The notes under the pieces: generated by a model
Told to the model about the DNA's origin: nothing
Seen by the model: only the letters and a program-made list of their open reading frames with translations
The model's database searches: none
Made by a program: the position numbers and the translations under genes
Source of the DNA: Pseudofabraea citricarpa
Taxonomy: Eukaryota; Ascomycota; Leotiomycetes; Helotiales; Dermateaceae
Assembly: GCA_029641185.1 (NCBI GenBank)
Contig: JAPWGK010000001.1
Coordinates: 3,484,501-3,548,500 of the forward strand
Direction: 5' to 3'
Length of the DNA stretch: 64,000 nucleotides
Shown here: piece by piece, positions 12,081 through 24,132 of the stretch
How positions within the stretch are numbered: position 1 is the stretch's first letter
Layout of the letters: each line of letters opens with the position of its first letter

Positions 12081-12812
12081 CTGAACCTCCCCTCAACAAC
12101 CTCTCGCAGCATTCCCACGATCCCCTCCCAATCCGGGCCCTGCGAACCTTCCGCTTGAACTCAACTCCCCATTATGCTTCATTGACCTTCGTTTCGTCCA
12201 CAGCGCAGTCGTCGGCGCCCTCTTGCTGCCGCATAGCTTACTCCCAAGGACCCTGCACTGCACTCTTGCCAATCTGCGCGACTCGAGTCGTCCGTCAACG
12301 CCCCATGTCATCACGCCGACCTCGAGCACCGCAATTGATGTATCGCCGACTGCTATCTTCCAATCCAACCACAGCTTCGTTCAAGCACAACCTGCCATTG
12401 CACCGTGGCCTCGAATAACCCGCCCCCACGAACGCTTGCCACCTGCTGAAGGTCGACGACGGAAGGGGAAGACACTCGCAGGCACTCCCGCTCTGCAGCC
12501 AGCGGCAACCGACCGTCTCCCGAGACAATCTCACTTCAGCGCAGGAGAATTGGCGCCACTTCAAAGTCACGGCCGTTTCGATACTGTGATCCCGTGTCGC
12601 GCTCTTTGTTGAGGAGTTTGGGACCATCTGAAAGACGTTACGCTCGAGCCACTTTACTGTGCGACAAGTATCGGGATTCGAGAGAAGCCTGACCTTTCGC
12701 CATTATCATATATACCCCCTCGTCAGAGAGAGAGATCGACAGGCCCAACCACATCTGGGGGCACGGGTACACATAAATACTGGTGTCGCGGTGCGCGAAG
12801 GTTGCGGCAGCT

Positions 12813-15800
12813 ATGGACTACGCTGCGTGCAATGTCGTATACGTGGATCGCGCAGCTCGAGAAGACAGACTGGTCAAGAGCGACGATCCTGCACTTGCGC
12901 ATCTAGCACTGGATCATGGCGATGTCGCTGCGCCGGTAATGGGGGCTAATGGAACCGTGGATGGCAACCTACAGACCTTGCTGGGGACTTTTACTGAAGG
13001 CATGTGCAGCAATCCTAGACCGTGTTCGAGCTCACCACTGACAACCCCCCAGTCTTCATATGTACTTCGGGCGAATCTTGTATAGCAAAGCTTTCCGAGC
13101 TGAATCGGACGACCGTGGTGGACCTAATACCAACCCTTGTTTTAATAGACGTTCCTTATGAAGACCAGTTCGAGCAGCAGCGACCCTCCAGAGATACCCG
13201 CACACCATCCCCAAACTCGAGGCAGGAACCTGATGGAATTGATGGGGAGCCGGAAGCGCCAGCTATCTACGGGCTGAGCCTGCTGCAGTGGATAGCCTCC
13301 GAGATGCAGTACCAGAGTCTCTCGAGGCTATTTGTTCCGGTCGCAGTAGTTGCCATACCACAGAGTCATCCTACTTCAGCGCCAAGGCAGTTAGCGCATT
13401 CGAGGTCGAATTCGAACGCACTAACTCATGATCCCTTTGCTCCAAAACCAAGGAAGGTATCGGGGGTGTCGATACCGCTAGATCAGATAAGAACCATGCG
13501 ATATCTGGATGCCGGAGCCATAGATGTATTAACAAGTCCACTGCTACGTGAGCGGTTACCGAGTCTGGCTATACATGCGTATCGTGCGCACAAGGATGCC
13601 TCGAAAGAACATCGAGCGTTGCTGGAACTGAAGAGAGGCCGGAAGCGGTCCTGGGTGGGCTTGGATGACCAGAAGCCTTATGCATATCTTCGTGAAGCCA
13701 TGGTCTCGGGTTTGATGGATGGGATATGCAAGCTTGGTGGAGAGGATGAACCGTTTGGTCACGTCAGAATATCGGTAGCACCAAATCGACGTGACAAAAT
13801 TGTGGCTTCTGTTGCTTCTTGGGAATTTTCAGCACACGAGTTTACAGACGATGAGCTACTCCATGCAGCCTTGCTCATGCTGCAGCATGCACTATCAATG
13901 CCTGAACTGGAGAAGTGGCGGATATCGACAGGTAGGCCAATTTCCCACATGTCTCGGATGCTGTCAGCTCCCGTATGCTAATGCCCGCTGTAGATAGCCT
14001 CACCGGTTTTCTGGTTGCAAGTCGGTCAGCATACAATGCCTTTGTTCCATATCACAATTTTAGGCATGTAGTGGATGTTTTGCAAGCAGTATTTCACTTC
14101 CTCGTGCGACTTGGTCGGCTACCGTCATTCGCGGGCTTCGAATCATATACAGAGCCGGAACCATCGCCTCTAGCCGCACTTATCAGACCTTTCGATGCCC
14201 TGACCCTGTTGATAACTGCTATAGGACATGATGTTGGTCATCCCGGGGTCAATAATGCTTTCCTAGTAACGCTCAACGCTCCTCTGGCCCAACTTTACAA
14301 CGACAGGTCCGTGCTCGAGTCGTTTCACTGCGCAGCGTATTCACAGATCCTCCGCCGCCATTGGCCAGCAGCGTTCCAAGGAGTTGAGATGAGGAAGCTC
14401 ATGATTGATTCTATTCTCGCGACGGATATGCAGCTGCATTTCGATTACATGAAGAAACTAGGCTACTCACAGGAAAAACTGCACGCGAACGGAGGAACCG
14501 ATGGCTGGAACGGCAGGATACTTGACGAACAACGCACACTTGCTTGCTCTTTACTGATCAAGTGTGCTGATATCAGCAATGTGGTATGTTTGCTAGGCTA
14601 CAGGATTGTGCTTGAAGCTAAAGATTACAGGCACGAAAATACAACGTTGCTGAGCAATGGACGATGATATTGACTGATGAGTTTGCACGGCAGGCTTCCA
14701 TGGAGAAAGATCTTGGGATACCGTCGGCTCTTTTTGCTGCGCCAGTGCGAGAGATAATCGAACTCGGAAAGTCGCAGATAGGCTTCATGAATATGTTCGC
14801 CATTCCCTTATTCCAAGGGGTGACTGATGTCATGCCGGCTATGGTGTTCACGGTCCAAGAACTGCACAAGAACAAGGCGCAATGGGAAAGCAAAATCACC
14901 ATTGAACAGGAGCGAGCCCGACTAGACAGGATTGATTCCATCGCCCTGGACGGCATGTTCTCCCCACGAACAATGAGTCTTGCGACGCCTGAAATGGCTA
15001 CTCAGAAGAAGGTGGGTAGCATCACGACATCGATGGCAAGATCCAACACACTGTCAAACCAAAGGATTAAGGACATGCTGAGCCAGACGTCATTTCCATC
15101 AAACGGGAAAGCCATAGCATCTTCGGATTCTTTGCTGGAAGAGTTTGAGGAATCGCCCAGCGGTTCTGTTGGTGCGTCACCCAGCGAGTCGTCACCTACT
15201 TCTGTTCAACGACGCTCATCAAAACCTCCACCTAGCCAGCTCCAACTAAGCTATGCCACGGCTAGTGCACCGGGATATCTCGACGAACCAAGCAAAGATC
15301 CAAATCTTGCTAAAAGTAATGGATCACACACCAATGGCGTGAGCGTTGCACCATCGCTTGTAACAGACCCTGTGGTCGTGGATCCACCAACACCGCAGCC
15401 AGAGCCGCAAAAAGATTGCACTTCAGAGCAACAAAGGAGTAGCGATACCACAGAAGGTAGTAGCTCAGCGGCAGGCGATTGGGGTTCTCAGGCTACAAGT
15501 GCCACCACAGGCAAGATGCCGCTCTCACCAAGCACTCAGGGAACTAGCATAATGAGTCATGATTCGGAAAACGGAACGAAATCAGCAAGCCAGACACCAA
15601 CAATGGCAACTCCATCAGCGAGTAACGAAAGCCAACATTCGAGCTCAACGGCTGGGTTTGAGGGCGCAGAAGGAGTATTGGAAGGAAAGGACTCCCCTAC
15701 GGATTCGGTACGGAAAATCAAGAGGAAGCCTAGCAGGTTTCGGATCAATTCACTCCATTTTTGGAAGAAGACTAAACCCCCGAGCCCGCCAATGCCAATG

Positions 15801-15860
15801 CCAGCCGACGCCAGCGAACGAGCGATGGGGCCATCAAGAGCTGACGACTCTCAATTATGA
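12813..15860 (+). CDS. Class I 3',5'-cyclic-nucleotide (cAMP) phosphodiesterase, high-affinity type
   Basis: Proposed exons 12813-12999, 13053-13931, 13994-14583 and 14631-15860 give 961 residues. Introns 2 and 3 are ordinary (GTAGGC...CTGTAG with GCTAAT branch; GTATGT...TTACAG). Intron 1 is best read as a GC-AG intron (see findings). The catalytic HD domain shows YHNFRH (375-380, phosphodiesterase signature), GHDVGHPG (433-440) and CADISN (546-551), supplying the metal-binding His/Asp set of class I PDEs. By family it hydrolyses cAMP and limits PKA signalling; it resembles fungal PdeH/Pde2. The last ~260 residues are Ser/Thr/Pro-rich and carry basic-x-x-Ser sites such as RRSS. ATG 12813 is the first in-frame start; the next codons upstream (from 12783) begin only with GTG. 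Confidence 0.9.
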
Positions 15861-18800
15861 CGAGGATGATTAAAAACAAGGAGAGACACGAGGGGTCACC
15901 AGAGAGGCAGCAGCAGCAGCCGCCGCCGAAGAAGAAGAAAATCACTGTATAGGAAAATTCTTTGTACATTGTACGTACATGCGATGCAACATAGGCATGG
16001 GGCATGCGATGCGGATACTTTCTCGGGATACATTGCGGGAAACGTTTTTGCAGGTTCTTTTTATTTCTTTTTATAATTCCCTGTGATGTGATTATGGGAT
16101 GCGCAGCAGCAGCAGAGAACGGGATCGGATCACGGAAAGCTTTCCAACGGCGTTTTTTTATATTTGAGTGTCTGGTGCTTGCTTTTTTGTTTTTCAGGTC
16201 GCACGAGGAAGGGCACAGGAACGGAACGGAATGGGATGGAATCTGGGTGGGGGTTTATAGGAAGGAGATTTGCTCGTCTCGCTCCCTCTTCGTCCCCCTC
16301 AAGCTTTCTCTTCTTCTGTGCAAGGACCTTGCTTGCGCCTCTGTTGGTGGTCGGTGGGTGTGTAGGCGTGGTGTTGGCGCGGCGTTTATAATTGAAAGTC
16401 CTTTTTGGGGTGGAGGGGGGAGGGGAGGTGGGGGGATACATAGGAAGGAAGAGAGGAAGGACGGCAAGAAGGAAAGGAAAGGCAAAGGCAAAGGCAAAGA
16501 AGGAAAGAGAGATAAAGATACCTAGTGGTTGTTAAAGCTAATCCATGGCTCTTTTTTCCCTGCTGGCTTTTTTTTGGTCTGTCTTTGCGGTCCTCCTGGT
16601 GCCTGCCGTCGTCTTCTTCGTGCAGATGTCAGGCTCGGCTCGCATTGATGCTGAGGAGAGTGAAGACGATAACGATGGTGATGGTGATGGTGATGATAAT
16701 GAAGGTGAAGAAGAAGCAAATTAGTAGGTAGGGAAACGAAAAGAAGTTAGGCTGGGTGGATGGGGAGGAAGAGGAAGAGGAAGAGAAGGCAAGGACGACA
16801 AGAAGACATGAGAGAAGTTAGACGAGGTAGAGAAATCAAGCTGGCCGGCTATGTCTATACCTATAGGTAGGTGGATAGGTAGATGGATGGGAGGAAGAGA
16901 GGAGAGAGGGATATCCAATCTAATATATCCAATCCATCTATCTATCTATATATCTCCTCAGAAGAAAGGTCTTCTCTACATCTCACACACTTACCTCGCA
17001 TCGGCTCCTCTCTTTACCCGCAATCCCTATCACTCACTCCCTACCTGCCTACCTAGGAACCGAAATGCCGGGAAAGAAAGACGCGAGACTTTTCCCTTCT
17101 TTCTCGTTCTGCTTTTCCTTTGGGAGCTTGTGGAGGTTGTCTGCGGTTTGAATCGGTCACTTGCTTCATCTCGAGGCTTGATCTGCTTGCTCTGCTTGCT
17201 CTGGTTGCTTGTGCTTACATACACGAGGGGTTTGAAACCTCTCTAGCTTGGCTTAGGAAATGCGATGAATGAGTGAATGGAACACAAGGACAGGAAAGGG
17301 AAGGGAAGAGGAGGAGCTAAGCGAACTCGACGTTCATGTTCTTCAGGAACCTGACTTGGTTAGCTGGTTAGCTGGTTAAAGTAAAGTAGGTCGAAAACAC
17401 GACACGTGAAACGAGGGGCGGTCGTGTGGTTGTAGGTGGAGGTGAGTTCCTGGATGGTGGATGGTAGGTGGTGATTCGAAGGCTGCTCACCATGACATAA
17501 TTAATACTTTTTCTGGGGCACTTTAGAGGGATTGGGATGCTTTCGCTGGGAGTCTGCTGTAGTGTAGTGTGGGATCCCTCTTCTTGTTTAGAGGTATTCT
17601 TCTCGAGAGGGACATGAACGAGATAAACGAGATGTAAAAATAATGGCTCATTCGCCTTTTTTTTTCTTCTTCTTCTTGGGAATTAGGAAGTCTTGTTGAC
17701 TTTTGTCCCCAAGAGTAGACTTAGATTAGAGAATTCAGATGCGACTTGAACGTGAAAGAAAAAAAAAGCACTTTGTCATAACCATTCATCCCGTGACGAT
17801 CCTCCTCCCCTCCCCTCTCCTTTCCTGCCACAAAGTCAAAACTAAGAAAAGAACCGGGTTCGTCCGGCGTTTCCCATTGTTATTGTGTGTACCGTAGGAC
17901 GGAAGGGTAGGGTAGGGTAGGGTAGGGTATGGATGGCGTGGCGTGGTGCGAGTACAGTCTTGGAATCACCAAGTCGAGTAGTGAGTGGTGAGTGGTGAGT
18001 GGTGCGGAGCGTTACATCAAATGGACAAGTCCCTTCGAGTTCCAGTCTCAGCCCTTTCTCGAGACAAGAAAAGCCAAGCCGAGTTCGTGGCAGGAGCTAA
18101 AGGTAAAAAAGCAAAGCTAGAGCCGCAAGTTCGCTCGCTCGCTCGATTCCTCCCGACTTGTTTCCTGTCCCTGTTCTTCTTGTTCTAGAACAATACCGTG
18201 CATGGCGTCGTCTCTCTTAGCCCTGGCGTACCTCGACAATACGGTCAACGAAACTCTCGCTCTTTTTCTCATTCCCACTCCCACTCCTCATGCCCAACCA
18301 ACCAACCAGCCAAATTAAGTCTCGTTCGTCTGTTCGTTCGCTTGGTCGGTCGGTCGGTCCCTCCCATCCTTACTGTACTGTACGGAAGACCTACAGAAGA
18401 CATTAAGAGGGAAGCAAGCGAGCGAGCGAAGCGATGTTCAACGCTCCTCTCACTGCCAGGTACATCCCCGACCCCGACGATAGAACAAAAGAACAAGCCG
18501 ACATATGAAAAGCTTTGATCTCTAGCGTGCCTGTGTTTGGGGGTCCACGGTGGCGAATACTCTTAGGTCGGTTAATGTGGTTGTTATTACAGTATTGCGG
18601 AGCGAGCGAGACACCAAAGTCACTCAACCACCCATCACCCCACCATCCACTCCACAAACTTCCCACTCACTCGCTCGGCCTCTCCGCCCCACGTTGGGGC
18701 AACGCCACGCTACTGTACGGAGTACCGCCATCGCATCGCCATGGAGCTTGGAGGAGAGGGGCTGTGGGCTGTGGGCTGTGGGCTAATAAGACAGAGTGAT

Positions 18801-19620
18801 ACTCTGCTCTGCCTCTGCTCTACTGTACCTCACGGGAGGAAAACTATGTCCCCTGGAAAAGTGTAGCCAGCCAGCCAGCGAATCAATGGGGCCGCTCACC
18901 CGGCGTCTCTTGTTCGAACGGATCAGAACGGAAGTTTAGGGACAGCAGGTAGGGTAGCAAACGGCTCGACGAGGGAGAAGAAGGCACGAGCAGGCAAGGA
19001 TGAGGATAGGAGAGGGATGGGAGATATAATTCGCAAGCCCGCTCTTGATGCTTTTCTTTCACTCACTCACTCGCTCTTTCTCTCTTTCTTGTGCCTCGTG
19101 ATTTATTTATACACGCACATGTCTTGGGGCCATTCGTCAGCCTCTGCAGTACGATACGAAGTGACAAGAGGATACAGAACTAGCTGCCTTCTTGATTTTG
19201 GGATTTTGGGTTCTTGCTTCTGATCTCCCTCTTCGTCGGACCGAGGCGTTTATCGTGCTGTAATCGTGCAGCACTTGTTATTGACCAGTCCCCTTTTTTC
19301 GACGTCATCCCTCCAGATCCAAGCAGGCAAGCAGGCAAGCAGGCAAGCAAAGCAAGCAAAGCCGACTAAACAAACAAACAAACAAACGGACCGGACGACA
19401 GACAGACTTTCCAATCCGCCTCTGGTGCCTTACTCTATACAAACACTTCGGCTGCCCATCCAATATTCGACATCTGAAGCTCTCTCTCTCTCTCTCAACA
19501 AAAATCCATATCAACATCAACATCAGCATTGGAAAAGCAAGGAAAACCACACCACCACCACCACCACCACAACCACCACCTCAAAAAAGAACTCCCCTAC
19601 AAAAGAAAAGAAAAGAAAAC
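15861..19620. other. long intergenic region, low complexity
   Basis: No gene is supported in 3.76 kb. The longest open frame (16004-16525, plus) runs through GA-rich simple sequence and has no recognisable motif. Contents include purine runs (16400-16510), GATGGT repeats (16670-16700), a GGGTA array, GGTC/GTTC runs (18325-18360), GCAAGCAG and AAAC runs (19325-19386) and an ACC run (19550-19580). The last ~300 bases are C/A-rich and look like the leader of the small gene at 19621. Confidence 0.55.
17905..17929. repeat. (GGGTA)5 array, potential G-quadruplex
   Basis: Five tandem GGGTA units give five consecutive GGG runs separated by TA, enough for a four-tetrad-strand G-quadruplex on the plus strand. 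The unit is one T short of the fungal telomere repeat. Confidence 0.85.
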
Positions 19621-20097
19621 ATGACGATCAAAACCCGCCTCCTAGGAGCCCTCTCCCTCTCGCGACCCAACCAGCCCAACCAACCCACCCAACCCACGCC
19701 CACACAAACGACGAACCCCTCATCCTCCTCCTCATCCCTCACATCGGCCAGCACGGGAACAGGCACGGGCACAGCCACGTCACCGCTCTCGCTGAAGCTG
19801 AGCAAGACGACCAGCTCGCGGCTCAGTTTCCTCAGCCACACCAAATCCAAATCCAAATCCTCGTCCAAGTCCAGCTCCAAACCAAAACGCATCAGCACCC
19901 AGACCCAGAAGTACTGGGACGACAAGGTCAAGTACAAGGGCCCCGTCGACAAGCGCTGCAAGGCCGCCCTGGAGAGCTGGTCCTGGACGGGCTTCGACGA
20001 CGACGACGATGATGAGGATGGTGATGATGGACCGTCGAGGAAGGAGAGCCTTGGTGGAGTGAGTCCGTGTTCGAGCCGGAGGGGGAGTTGTGTCTGA
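19621..20097 (+). CDS. Small hypothetical protein, Ser/Thr-rich with acidic tail
   Basis: Single exon of 158 residues. I do not recognise the family. Residues 1-~85 are low complexity (Pro/Thr/Gln then Ser/Thr/Gly, followed by KSKS and SSKSSSKPK repeats). The part that looks folded and selected is ~92-125, rich in aromatic and charged residues (QKYWDDKVKYKG, then CKAALESWSWTGF), followed by a run of Asp (~126-137). The ATG follows an A-rich leader after a long CA/CT-rich stretch, the usual start context for a well-expressed fungal gene, and synonymous positions are strongly C-biased (CTC, CCC, AAG). No signal peptide or membrane segment is visible. The competing minus-strand frame shares the repeats but has no coding features. 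Confidence 0.6.
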   Translation: MTIKTRLLGALSLSRPNQPNQPTQPTPTQTTNPSSSSSSLTSASTGTGTGTATSPLSLKLSKTTSSRLSFLSHTKSKSKSSSKSSSKPKRISTQTQKYWDDKVKYKGPVDKRCKAALESWSWTGFDDDDDDEDGDDGPSRKESLGGVSPCSSRRGSCV

Positions 20098-20133
20098 GTA
20101 GAAGAAGAAAAAGAAGAAAGGGATCATGTGATG

Positions 20134-20190
20134 GCACGGCACGGCACGGCACGGCACGGTACAGCACGGCATAGCACGGCACGGCATGGG
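20134..20190. repeat. GGCAC pentamer array
   Basis: About ten GGCAC units with a few substitutions (GGTAC, AGCAC, GGCAT), about 40 bases after the stop of the small gene. Confidence 0.85.
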
Positions 20191-20530
20191 ATGGGATGCA
20201 TAGCTTTGGAGTTATTTTTTTCTGTTCATTTTTTTCGAATGGATTCTCGGGCGTCGAGGTTTGCTGTACTCTACCTACTGTACTGTATGAGAGGTGGATG
20301 GGTGAGGGTGGTGTTTTTTCTGGGTTTCGGCTTGGAGGGAGAATGGACGGAATGCACTTACGCACGCACGCTGGGACGCTAGGGGATTCAGAGTTGAGAT
20401 AGGGATAGGCATGTGCCTCTTCGTTGTATATTTTATGTCGGTGCGAGGAGAGAGGACAAGGGAAAAGAAAAAAGCATCTGCATGGCGATATCATATCATC
20501 ACACGTCACATATCCATCCATCCATCCGGC

Positions 20531-20560
20531 AAAGGAAAGGAAAGGAAAGGAAAGGAAAGA
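20531..20560. repeat. AAAGG pentamer array
   Basis: Five or more AAAGG units. Confidence 0.85.
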
Positions 20561-21261
20561 GGAAAAAAGCCAAAAGGGCAATAGAAAGAACAGCACCTCG
20601 CAAAAACAAAAACACAGAATCGCTTCATCTACATAGCTGAGATAGATCCGTAGGTAAACGCTTGGATTCTGATGGGGGGAAAGAAGAGAAATAAAAGACT
20701 TCATATACCAATTGCGTTTACCGAGCTTCATCGTCCTTGGTGCAGGCCTTGCTTCCCTCTTCCCTCTTCAATGCCCATCACGCTCGCAGCTTAACTTGTC
20801 ATGAGTAAATAAATCACTTCATACATAGACAACTCCCCAAGGATTCTTCTTCATAATATTGAAAGTTCTCTTTCATTCTTCTATAGGACAGGATCCCACT
20901 AGCTTGGGAGATCTATCAGTTCTGTCTCTGTCTCTCTCTCATCTATAGAAAGCAGCCTCTCCCCTCTCTCCTCCAGAAGGGCGAAGAGATGGAGCGGGAA
21001 GGCGCTTCTCGAAACGACGAAAAAAGTTATCTAATCCTACAAAGGTATCCAGTTTCCCGAGAGAAAACCTAGACCTGAACGATGCGCTCCGCTCCTCGCT
21101 TTTCTCTCTCCGTGGGCAAAATACAAACGACACCATTCCCGCCACCGTGACGACCATAAAACAAAGCAAGCGGAATTTTCTCGTCCCTTCGAGAAATCCA
21201 ATCCACCGAACGAACGCCTTTTTTTGCCGCACATATTACTCCTTGTACGATTATTCCTCCT

Positions 21262-24132
21262 TCAGTAGTGCCACATAACCTTGGTGTGCAAGACTCGGGA
21301 TCCCAGACGCTCATACTCCGATTTACCAACCCAACTCTCGTGAGTCTTCATGCGTGCAAAAACGCTCGCGCCCTTCCAGACTACAACCTGACCATCCATC
21401 TCTCGAGGGCTGGTACCTACGAGGACCTTCTCAGCAAGATCAGGACGTCTAGCCTTAAGCTTCTCCTCTAGGAACGGTCCGAATCCAGGTGTCTTGGCTC
21501 CACCACCAATAACCATAATCCCACCAACGAAATCGCGAACCTTCTTTTCGTCGCCTTTAGCTCCGTGTTGAATACTAGTGATGATTGCAGAGTCGAGTGG
21601 AGAAACTGGAAGAACGTTATCACGCTCGACGGCAAGATCTTTGGCAGTCCGAGCATGTGGATCAACGAACATCCCAGCTGGTGGAACTGGTGTACCGCCA
21701 TTGTGAGAACCGTTACCAAAGATAAAAGCAGGTCCTGGAGAGCCACCGTTTGTACCGTTTGCGTTGAAGATGAATGGTGCTGCGGGAATGGGTGTGTTAG
21801 AGCCTTCCGGAGCAGGTGAAGCGGCTGCAGAAGTTGCACGAGATGCACCATTCGCTTCACTATCCACACGAGATAAGAAATTGAATGGCTGAGACTTCTC
21901 CTTCGAGGGTGTAGCTAGATCAGGATTTCCATTCCCATTAGAAAATGACAGTCCGTTCGCGGGAGTTGCGAGGGAAGGTTTGATGCTAGTGAGAATAGCC
22001 AATTGAGCTGCCGAGGTCGGATCATCTGGAATATCTGAATCGTACGCATTGTATGAACGATCAAACCATCTGCGGCGTCCATCAAGCTTCTCGCTATTGT
22101 CAAAGATCGATGGATCATAAAAGCCCATCGGAGCCAAGATAACCTCGTCGTAAGTCTTGAACTCATATTTGCGTGTAGGTTGATTAGGAGCGCGAAGATG
22201 GAAGTTGTACAACCGGACAGAGATATCTGCTTGATTCATCGTACAGAACTGAATCTTCAGTTCTTCGGCAAGTAAGAAGTCGTAGCGTCGCTTTAGATTG
22301 ATATCTGCATATGGGAAGTGATCGCAGAGCATCATCTTGATAAATGTCTCAGTAACATCATTACCACCAAACTTGAGATTGATTCGTGAATCTTCGATGC
22401 ACATTCCATCCTCGACACAGCAGATAGACGTCTTTTGAGCACCAACATCAACGATACAGGCACTGGTATAACCAGCTCCGTAAGTAGCAGCAAGACTCTC
22501 CTGAATAAATGCAACTTGCTTGAACTCGATACCTTTCAAGCACATGTTGAGAGCCTGATCGACTGCCTTCTTCTCGTAAAGATCTGGAATGACAAAGACA
22601 CAGCTATACTCAAGCCATGATCGCGAAGAGTTCAAACCAAGCTCCTTTCTTAAAGCTGTCTCGAGGATACTCTCAATATCATCTTCAAGCTGGTTACGGC
22701 TCAGATATTCTCGCTCATGAAACCAGCCATTTTGAATGGGCCAGAAGAGCTTGTACTTTGGATCAGAGTCATCTGGGATTCTCTGAGCCTCAACACCAGT
22801 GAAGAAGTCGCAGTTATATTTCTCGTTGGATTTATCAATCTTGATATCAGTCCACTCTATGCGCATCGGATCATTGTGCTCGGGAATCTTCTCGGGAGGT
22901 GTGCGTTTGTTGAAGTTGACAACCAATTCCTTGGAATTTGGCAGGACCTTCCGCTTATTTGAGCGCATATCAATCTTGAGATCGTTAGACATCTTAGTAA
23001 ATTTCTTCGAAAACTCATCTCCAAACAGCTCCTCTGGCTTTCCGTCAGGATTTTGGCGTTTTGGTCGAGCTTTGTATTCCTCGGATTCGGTAACTGGGAA
23101 CTTGCAGGCTATGGTCATCGGGATGGTCTTTGGAAGGGCGTCGTTGGCAAAGCCAATTCGCAGGTTCTGGCTACCGAAGTGAACAACAATGACCTTGGAT
23201 GCGTCAAGATCATCAGCTGCAGCGGCCTCATCCTCTTCAGCAAGTCCGTCTCCATTGGCGGGCAGAGGGATATCGATGTTGCCAGTGCGCGCAAGGGCTC
23301 GATCACGGTCCTTTGCATCTCGGATCATCTTGTCTCTGTTGGCTTCGCCTTGAAGGCGCAAGGTAAGAATCTGGTCATCGCGCTTCATATACTCACTGAG
23401 GGTAAAATTAGCTTTGCGCGCATCAAAGAACGACAGGCGCAAACACTTACGTGTAGTAATTCTTCTGGTTGATCATGGGCGTTTCTGGCCAGCTCGTTTG
23501 CTTCATTCCATTGTCTGTTCTCTCAAGACCTGCAGCAGCATCGCGTCAGCAATCTGGAATCTTCTCTCACCTTCAAAGAGATGCCTACCTTCTTCGCGCA
23601 AAAGCGCCTTTCCGGATTTCTTTCCTGCCATCTCGCAGGCGGTTCGCAGTTCCTTGAAGGCTGCTAGGAGGTCGTCTGGATCGGATTCAGATTCGGAAAG
23701 ATCAGTGCAGCCTTGCGTAGATAAATCGAAATCGTCGTTAGATTCGTAACCCTCCTCGGACTCGTCTCCAGTAGATTGAGTTATATCTGCATGGGCATTG
23801 GTACCGCCGCTGCCAAGTCGGTTGTTGGCAGTTCCTCGAGTAGATGGTCGAAGAGGCAGGGACTGCGAAGTAGTGACAATAGGTGGGCGCACAGGAACAG
23901 ACTTGAGGGAGAACTTGGGGATAATCTGGTGCTGTACAATGACCGGCGTTTGAGTCAATTTACCTTCGCGCTGAAGAGATCGCAGCCTGCTATATCTGGA
24001 GTTGCGGCGGTGTTGAAGCTCTAGCTCCCTGTCGTGACAATATCGGAATGATAAGGGTGGAAAGAGTTTGGCTTCTGCCAAATCATTGTTGTAGGCATCG
24101 TCAATTGCCTGAGGTGATCTGGGCGGCGGCAT
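21262..24132 (-). CDS. ARP8: Actin-related protein Arp8 (INO80 complex), with possible N-terminal extension
   Basis: Read on the minus strand, exons are 24132-23589 (or from ATG 23631), 23529-23451 and 23395-21262; introns are 59 and 55 nt (GTAGGC...CTGCAG with GCTGAC branch; GTAAGT...CCTCAG). Splicing yields MAGKKSGKALLREEG-LERTDN...MINQKNYYT-EYMKRDDQ, the standard Arp8 N-terminus. The body is a divergent actin fold (VHFGSQNLRIGF, CIVDVGAQKTSICCVEDG, FGGNDVT, VIGGGAKTPGF) with an Asn/Gly/Pro-rich insert before the last subdomain, as in fungal Arp8. By family, Arp8 binds the INO80 HSA module and linker DNA in the nucleus. From 23631 the protein is 751 residues. The frame remains open upstream to an ATG at 24132, adding 167 residues (918 total) with a Ser/Asp/Glu-rich segment; which start is used is undecided. 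Confidence 0.92.

Larger units (their letters stand above)
9068..12812. other. long repeat-rich intergenic region and probable PDE leader
   Basis: This 3.7 kb stretch has no supportable gene. It is a patchwork of short tandem repeats (listed separately) and copies of a TACTGTA-like motif. The last ~1.2 kb becomes a C/A-rich, G-poor strand, common in leaders of fungal regulatory genes, and probably includes promoter plus 5' UTR of the phosphodiesterase gene. ATG triplets inside the presumed leader (for example 12176, followed two codons later by TGA) could act as short upstream frames. Confidence 0.55.
20098..21261. other. intergenic, convergent 3' regions
   Basis: This lies between the stop of the small plus-strand gene and the stop of the minus-strand Arp8 gene. 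It holds GGCAC and AAAGG arrays. A 267-codon minus frame crosses both arrays and has no recognisable domain, so I treat it as chance. Confidence 0.55.

Noticed and set aside
12936..13018. Alternative GT-AG first intron of the phosphodiesterase gene
   Set aside because: It keeps frame but removes a segment that reads as conserved coding sequence and lacks as good a branch site as the GC-AG option. Kept only as an alternative.
16004..16525. 173-codon plus-strand open frame
   Set aside because: It runs into GA-rich simple sequence, has no domain and no typical codon bias.
19928..20731. 267-codon minus-strand open frame
   Set aside because: It is made of translated GGCAC and AAAGG arrays and overlaps the better-supported small plus-strand gene.
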